DNA of 64,000 nucleotides from Cellulomonas sp. WB94 (GTDB lineage: Bacteria; Actinomycetota; Actinomycetes; Actinomycetales; Cellulomonadaceae). A program made the position numbers and the translations under genes. The notes under the pieces were generated by a model. That model had not been told where the DNA came from, ran no database searches, and saw only the letters and a list, made by a program, of their open reading frames with translations. The stretch spans positions 2,666,001 through 2,730,000 of the forward strand of contig NZ_QEES01000002.1 of NCBI RefSeq assembly GCF_003115775.1. The letters run 5' to 3'. This document shows positions 60,523 through 64,000 of the stretch, piece by piece (position 1 is the stretch's first letter; every line of letters starts with the position of its first letter).

Positions 60523-61424
60523 GCTTCCTTCTCCTCGGACAGCGCACGGACGAGGTAGGACACGATCACGGCGATCGCGAGGACGAAGATGACCACGGCG
60601 ATTGCAGAGGCGTATCCGAGCGCGCGGGACTGGAAGGCGGTCGAGTACATGTATGTGCTCAAGAGCTCCGTGGAGTGGAACGGTCCGCCGCGGGTCATCG
60701 CCCAGACGATATCGAACGAACGCAGGGAGTCGATCACGAGGACGCTGAGCACCACGAGGTTGACGCTGCGCAACTGCGGGAACGTCACGTGCCGGAACCG
60801 TTGCCAACGTGACGCGCCGTCGACTCGCGCGGCCTCCTGGACGCCCGGGTCCAGACCCTTGAGCCCCGCGATGAACAGGACCATCACGTAGCCGATCTCA
60901 CGCCACAACGCGGCGACGATGACGGCATACAGAGCCGTCTGCCGGTCACCGAGCCAAACTCGCTGCCAGTCGCCCAGGCCGGCCGACCGGAGCAGGACGT
61001 TGAGCACGCCAGTCGGCTGCAGAAATGCGCTCCAGATCAGCGAAGTGACCACGAGCGAGAATACGATCGGAAGGAATAGGGCAGTTCGGTAGATGCCAAC
61101 GCCGCGACGCTCGGACTGGAACAACAGGGCCGTTGCGAGCCCGGCGACGAACGATATCCCGCCGAACAGCGCGATCCAGACCGCGGTATTCCGCAACGCT
61201 GTCCGGAAGATCGGGTCGCCAGCGAGACTTACATAGTTCCCGAGCCCGAGCGGCTGCGCGGGCGCAATGCCGTTCCACCGCAAGAAGGACAACCCGATGC
61301 CCTGGGCGGCTGGCAAGAAGACGCCGATCGCCTCGACGAGGAACGGGACGAGTACGAAGGCGAGCACGGTCGGCGGCGTGACGATGCCACGCCGCCGACC
61401 CTGCACGAGGGTGGAGTTGCTCAC
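60519..61424 (-). CDS. Sugar ABC transporter permease (MalF-type), alpha-galactoside operon
   Basis: A 301-residue permease with six predicted helices. EAA loop: GVQEAARVDGASRWQRFRHV. The GTG at 61424 overlaps the stop of the binding-protein gene by four bases. No ATPase gene is in this operon either, so both sugar importers in the window may share a remote MsiK-like ATPase. Confidence 0.93.
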   Translation of the reverse strand: MSNSTLVQGRRRGIVTPPTVLAFVLVPFLVEAIGVFLPAAQGIGLSFLRWNGIAPAQPLGLGNYVSLAGDPIFRTALRNTAVWIALFGGISFVAGLATALLFQSERRGVGIYRTALFLPIVFSLVVTSLIWSAFLQPTGVLNVLLRSAGLGDWQRVWLGDRQTALYAVIVAALWREIGYVMVLFIAGLKGLDPGVQEAARVDGASRWQRFRHVTFPQLRSVNLVVLSVLVIDSLRSFDIVWAMTRGGPFHSTELLSTYMYSTAFQSRALGYASAIAVVIFVLAIAVIVSYLVRALSEEKEA

Positions 61425-62713
61425 GAAGTTGCCCGCACCCGCTCAGCCGCGGCCTGCCACTCCGTGGCGATGGAGTCGATCGCGGTCGGCTCGGCGACCA
61501 GCCGAGTCAGTGCGGAGTCCGCCGGCTTCTGCTGCGCGTCGCCTGCGTCCCGGTTGTAGAACTGCGTGACCTGCGCCGCGGACTCGAGCATCGCCTTGCC
61601 TTGCTGCGCGAGCGGATCGAGAGCCTGGGTGGCCTCGGGGTTGGCCGCGAGGGCGGTTCCCTCCTGTCCCTTCATCAGGGCAGACTGCGCATCAGCACTG
61701 GCGACATAAGCCAGGAAGCGATTGGTCAGGGCGGGCTTGTCTGTCCGGACGCTGGCGATCAAACCGTCCGTCGGTCCTTCCTCGGCGATGGGCACGCTGG
61801 GATCGATGATGGGGAACTGGAAGAACGCCAAGTCGTCGCGCCGATCTTGTGGGACGGACGGCTCAGCCCACGCACCCAGCAGGTACATCGCCGAACGACC
61901 CTGCGCGAAGTCGCTCATCGCCTGGTTGTGCGACAGCCCCAGGATCGACGGGTCGAAATACGGCAGCACCTTCGCGAGCTCGGTGAGAACCGCCTTGACC
62001 TTCGGGCTGTCGTACTTCTCCTTTCCGGAGAGCAGGTCGATGTGGAACTGCCCGCCGTTGATCCGCAGGTCCAGGTAGTCGAACCAGGCGGACGCGAGCC
62101 ACGCGTTGTCACTCAGGCCCATCGTCAGCGGGTTGACGCCCTGCGCCTTGATCTTCTGGGCGACTTGCACGAATTCGTCCCAGGTCTTCGGCGGAGTCAC
62201 CCCGAGCTTCTCGAAGTCGCTCTTGAAGTAGTACACGCCCCACCAGTAGTAGCCGGTCGGGATGAACACTTCCTTGCCGTCGGCAGTCTGGCTCAGGCTG
62301 CGTAGAGCCGCCGGGAGATTGGTGAGGTGCTGCGACCACACGTCGGACAGATCGAGCAGCAGGTTCTGGTCGGCGAAGTCACGCGTCGCCTGCCCGGCGT
62401 ACCAGGTGTAGACGTCCGGCGGCTTCGAGCCGGTCAGGTAGGTCGGCAGCTGCGAGTTGAAGGTCTGCGTGGGGATGCTGTTGAGCTGGACCGTGCCCTG
62501 TCCGAGTGCGTTGAAGTTCTTGACAAGTTCCTCGATCCCACCCTTCTCGGCATCGGTGAAGCGGGACTGCAGGATGAGCGGGCCACTGGCATCGGCCGTG
62601 GGCGTCTGACCGCTCGGGCTGGAGGCCGAGCTGCCGGTCGACACGCAACCGGCTACCAGGCTAATCAGGAGGAGTGGCGCCATCGCCATCAGGCGTCGCG
62701 CTTTGTGGGTCAT
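61421..62713 (-). CDS. Sugar ABC transporter substrate-binding lipoprotein, alpha-galactoside operon
   Basis: A 430-residue binding protein. A lipoprotein signal of about 23 residues ends at lipobox LVAGC. The mature part has the extracellular solute-binding family 1 pattern: LILQSRFTDAEKGGIEELVK, LPTYLTGSKPPDVYTWYAGQ, VFIPTGYYWWGVYYFKSDFE, PKTWDEFVQVAQKIKAQGVN and FAQGRSAMYLLGAWAEP. The ATG at 62713 follows TTGGAG. First gene of the operon; divergent from the AraC regulator. Ligand inferred as raffinose/melibiose-type sugar from the GH36 and GH27 neighbours. Confidence 0.92.
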   Translation of the reverse strand: MTHKARRLMAMAPLLLISLVAGCVSTGSSASSPSGQTPTADASGPLILQSRFTDAEKGGIEELVKNFNALGQGTVQLNSIPTQTFNSQLPTYLTGSKPPDVYTWYAGQATRDFADQNLLLDLSDVWSQHLTNLPAALRSLSQTADGKEVFIPTGYYWWGVYYFKSDFEKLGVTPPKTWDEFVQVAQKIKAQGVNPLTMGLSDNAWLASAWFDYLDLRINGGQFHIDLLSGKEKYDSPKVKAVLTELAKVLPYFDPSILGLSHNQAMSDFAQGRSAMYLLGAWAEPSVPQDRRDDLAFFQFPIIDPSVPIAEEGPTDGLIASVRTDKPALTNRFLAYVASADAQSALMKGQEGTALAANPEATQALDPLAQQGKAMLESAAQVTQFYNRDAGDAQQKPADSALTRLVAEPTAIDSIATEWQAAAERVRATS

Positions 62714-62841
62714 CGTTGACTCCAATCGTGCGTACGGGGGTCCGCCGGAGCGTTCCGGTGGAGGTCGCGCTTCACCCACGCTAGGCGGCCTGTCATGGGT
62801 CAGAGTAGAAGGATGCGTCGATCTACCTGGACAGAACAACG

Positions 62842-63765
62842 ATGACGGCTCACACTCATCCAGTGCTCGAGGATGCTCGATCAGACGTCCGCCACGATGC
62901 GCTGGTGCCCGATGGGTTCCCTGGCCAGCGCCTTCTGGTCCTGCCTCGGCCAAGAGTGCGCGAATACCTCGCACAGTCAGGTTCCGGCGACCTGGTCGTC
63001 ACGGACTGCGGCTACTTCCCTCGTGCCCACTCGCACGGGCGTCGCCGCCACTCGCCCATTGGCCAGGTCATCGTGATGATGTGTGTCGACGGCGCCGGGT
63101 GGTGCGAAACGCCGGCCGGCAGGTTCACCGTCGAGGCCGGGCAGGCTGTGATCCTGCCCCCCGGAGTGCCTCATGCGTATGGCGCCGACGCGGATGATCC
63201 GTGGACCGTGTGGTGGTTCCACCTGGCAGGACCGCACCTGCCGGAGTTCCTGAGCGCCGCCAAGATGACGGCCGCCAACCCTGTTCGACGCGTCCACAAC
63301 CTCTATCAGATCGTCTCGCTCATCACTGAGATCGTCCGTTGGCTCGAGCGCGACTCCACCACACCGAGTCTGCTGGTCGCCTCGGGCGCGGCATGGCACG
63401 CGTTGACCCTGCTGGCCGCGGATCGCGGCGTCGGCGACCTGAGCGTGGATGTCGTGGAGGAGTCCGCGCAATACCTGCGCACACACGTCGCCGAGCGCGT
63501 CACCGTCGCCCAGCTGGCTGCGATGGCGTCGCTGAGCGCGTCCCACTTCGCAGCGGTGTTCAAGCGGCACATGGGCTACCCGGTGTTGCAGTACCAGACG
63601 ATGCTGCGGATGGCACGCGCCCGCGAGCTGCTGGACCTCACCGATCGCACCATCGCGACGATCGCGGGCGAAGTGGGGTACCCCGACTCGTTCTACTTCG
63701 CGCGACAGTTCAAGAAGTTCCACGGCGTGACGCCACGCGAGTACCGGCGCCAGCACAAGGGCTGA
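62842..63765 (+). CDS. AraC-family regulator (MsmR/RafR-like)
   Basis: A 307-residue activator. The N-terminal cupin sugar-binding half reads VVTDCGYFPRAHSHGR, ETPAGRFTVEAGQAVILPPG and PHAYGADADDPWTVWWFHLA, as in MsmR/RafR/RhaR-type regulators. The C-terminal double helix-turn-helix reads VTVAQLAAMASLSASHFAAV and FKRHMGYPVLQYQTMLRMAR, then TIATIAGEVGYPDSFYFARQ and FKKFHGVTPREYRRQ. The 128-base divergent region to the binding-protein gene should hold its site; no clear direct repeat was seen there. Likely activator of alpha-galactoside uptake. Confidence 0.92.
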   Translation: MTAHTHPVLEDARSDVRHDALVPDGFPGQRLLVLPRPRVREYLAQSGSGDLVVTDCGYFPRAHSHGRRRHSPIGQVIVMMCVDGAGWCETPAGRFTVEAGQAVILPPGVPHAYGADADDPWTVWWFHLAGPHLPEFLSAAKMTAANPVRRVHNLYQIVSLITEIVRWLERDSTTPSLLVASGAAWHALTLLAADRGVGDLSVDVVEESAQYLRTHVAERVTVAQLAAMASLSASHFAAVFKRHMGYPVLQYQTMLRMARARELLDLTDRTIATIAGEVGYPDSFYFARQFKKFHGVTPREYRRQHKG

Positions 63766-63794
63766 GGCCGGTACTCGCGGACAGACGGGCACCC

Positions 63795-64000
63795 TCAGGC
63801 GGCCGCGCCGAGGAGAACGTCGAGCGAGACGGCTCGCACCAAGAGGTCGCAAGGGTCCGTCTGCCTCAGTCGGCCCACGATCGCCCGAGCGTCCTCAGCC
63901 CGCCCTTCGAGGATCGCGAGCTGTGCCTCGAGCAGCGAGACCCGCGCAGCGTGGACTGCGCGCAGGTCAGGGCGAAACGTCAGCATCGTGGGCAGCGAAG
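63795..64000 (-). CDS. C-terminal end of a helical (TPR-like) protein, 5' end outside window
   Basis: The minus-strand frame is open to the window edge and ends RQTDPCDLLVRAVSLDVLL. The visible 68 residues (RAVHAARVSLLEAQLAILEG, RAEDARAIVGRLR) are helical with TPR-like spacing. This looks like the tail of a larger protein, perhaps a regulator with a TPR region, but too little is visible to name it. Confidence 0.5.
   Translation of the reverse strand, partial: SLPTMLTFRPDLRAVHAARVSLLEAQLAILEGRAEDARAIVGRLRQTDPCDLLVRAVSLDVLLGAAA

Overview
The window is high-GC actinobacterial DNA, most like a cellulolytic Micrococcales genome of the Cellulomonas type. The evidence is gene content: a fabD-fabH-acpP-fabF cluster next to a PucR-type FasR-like regulator, homodimeric aceE, the actinobacterial DUF3052 and DUF3145 proteins, a glnA2-glnE pair, polyphosphate glucokinase, BldC, and a class A RNase P RNA. 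The genus is an inference; no rRNA is present.

Layout. 1-5.4 kb: a polyferredoxin cut by the window edge with a Met/His-rich membrane partner, a GNAT, a LuxR regulator, tRNA-Asn and tRNA-Met. 5.4-7.5 kb: an accessory patch downstream of tRNA-Met with a frameshifted membrane gene and an Excalibur lipoprotein. 7.6-8 kb: a c-di-GMP-I riboswitch in front of bldC. 8-11.7 kb: a TetR / YhgE-Pip / degenerate ABC ATPase operon. 11.8-28.1 kb is core: def, DUF3145, the fab operon with fasR, aceE, DUF3052, an AhpE-like peroxiredoxin, tRNA-Val, an alcohol dehydrogenase, Nif3, a zinc-ribbon-family protein, a histidine phosphatase, yaaA and rnpB.

28.1-36.0 kb is an integrated island. The last part of rnpB plus a few flanking bases (36 bp) is repeated perfectly at 36.0 kb, and a tyrosine-integrase C-terminal remnant lies just inside the left repeat. 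The cargo is one catabolic unit: a ROK repressor divergent from a sugar ABC importer (binding protein, two permeases), a GH15-like protein and a GH66 dextranase-family enzyme. This points to dextran or isomalto-oligosaccharide use.

36-41 kb holds a TetR/SDR pair, an ArsR-like/MFS pair, a VOC protein and a frameshifted metallo-beta-lactamase-fold gene. 41-51.2 kb is core again: ppgK, map, a small SPOR-like protein, panB, nadE, glnA2, glnE and a LacI regulator.

From 51.3 kb the sequence is accessory. It starts with the 3' end of an otherwise absent gene and an attachment-site-like stretch, then a TIR-like/zinc-finger two-gene module (possible anti-phage defence) and a small basic protein. It ends in an alpha-galactoside locus: secreted GH27, intracellular GH36, ABC importer, decayed galM and a divergent AraC regulator. 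Three genes (at 5.9, 37.4 and 40.4 kb) break at short G/C runs, so either real decay or base-calling errors should be considered.
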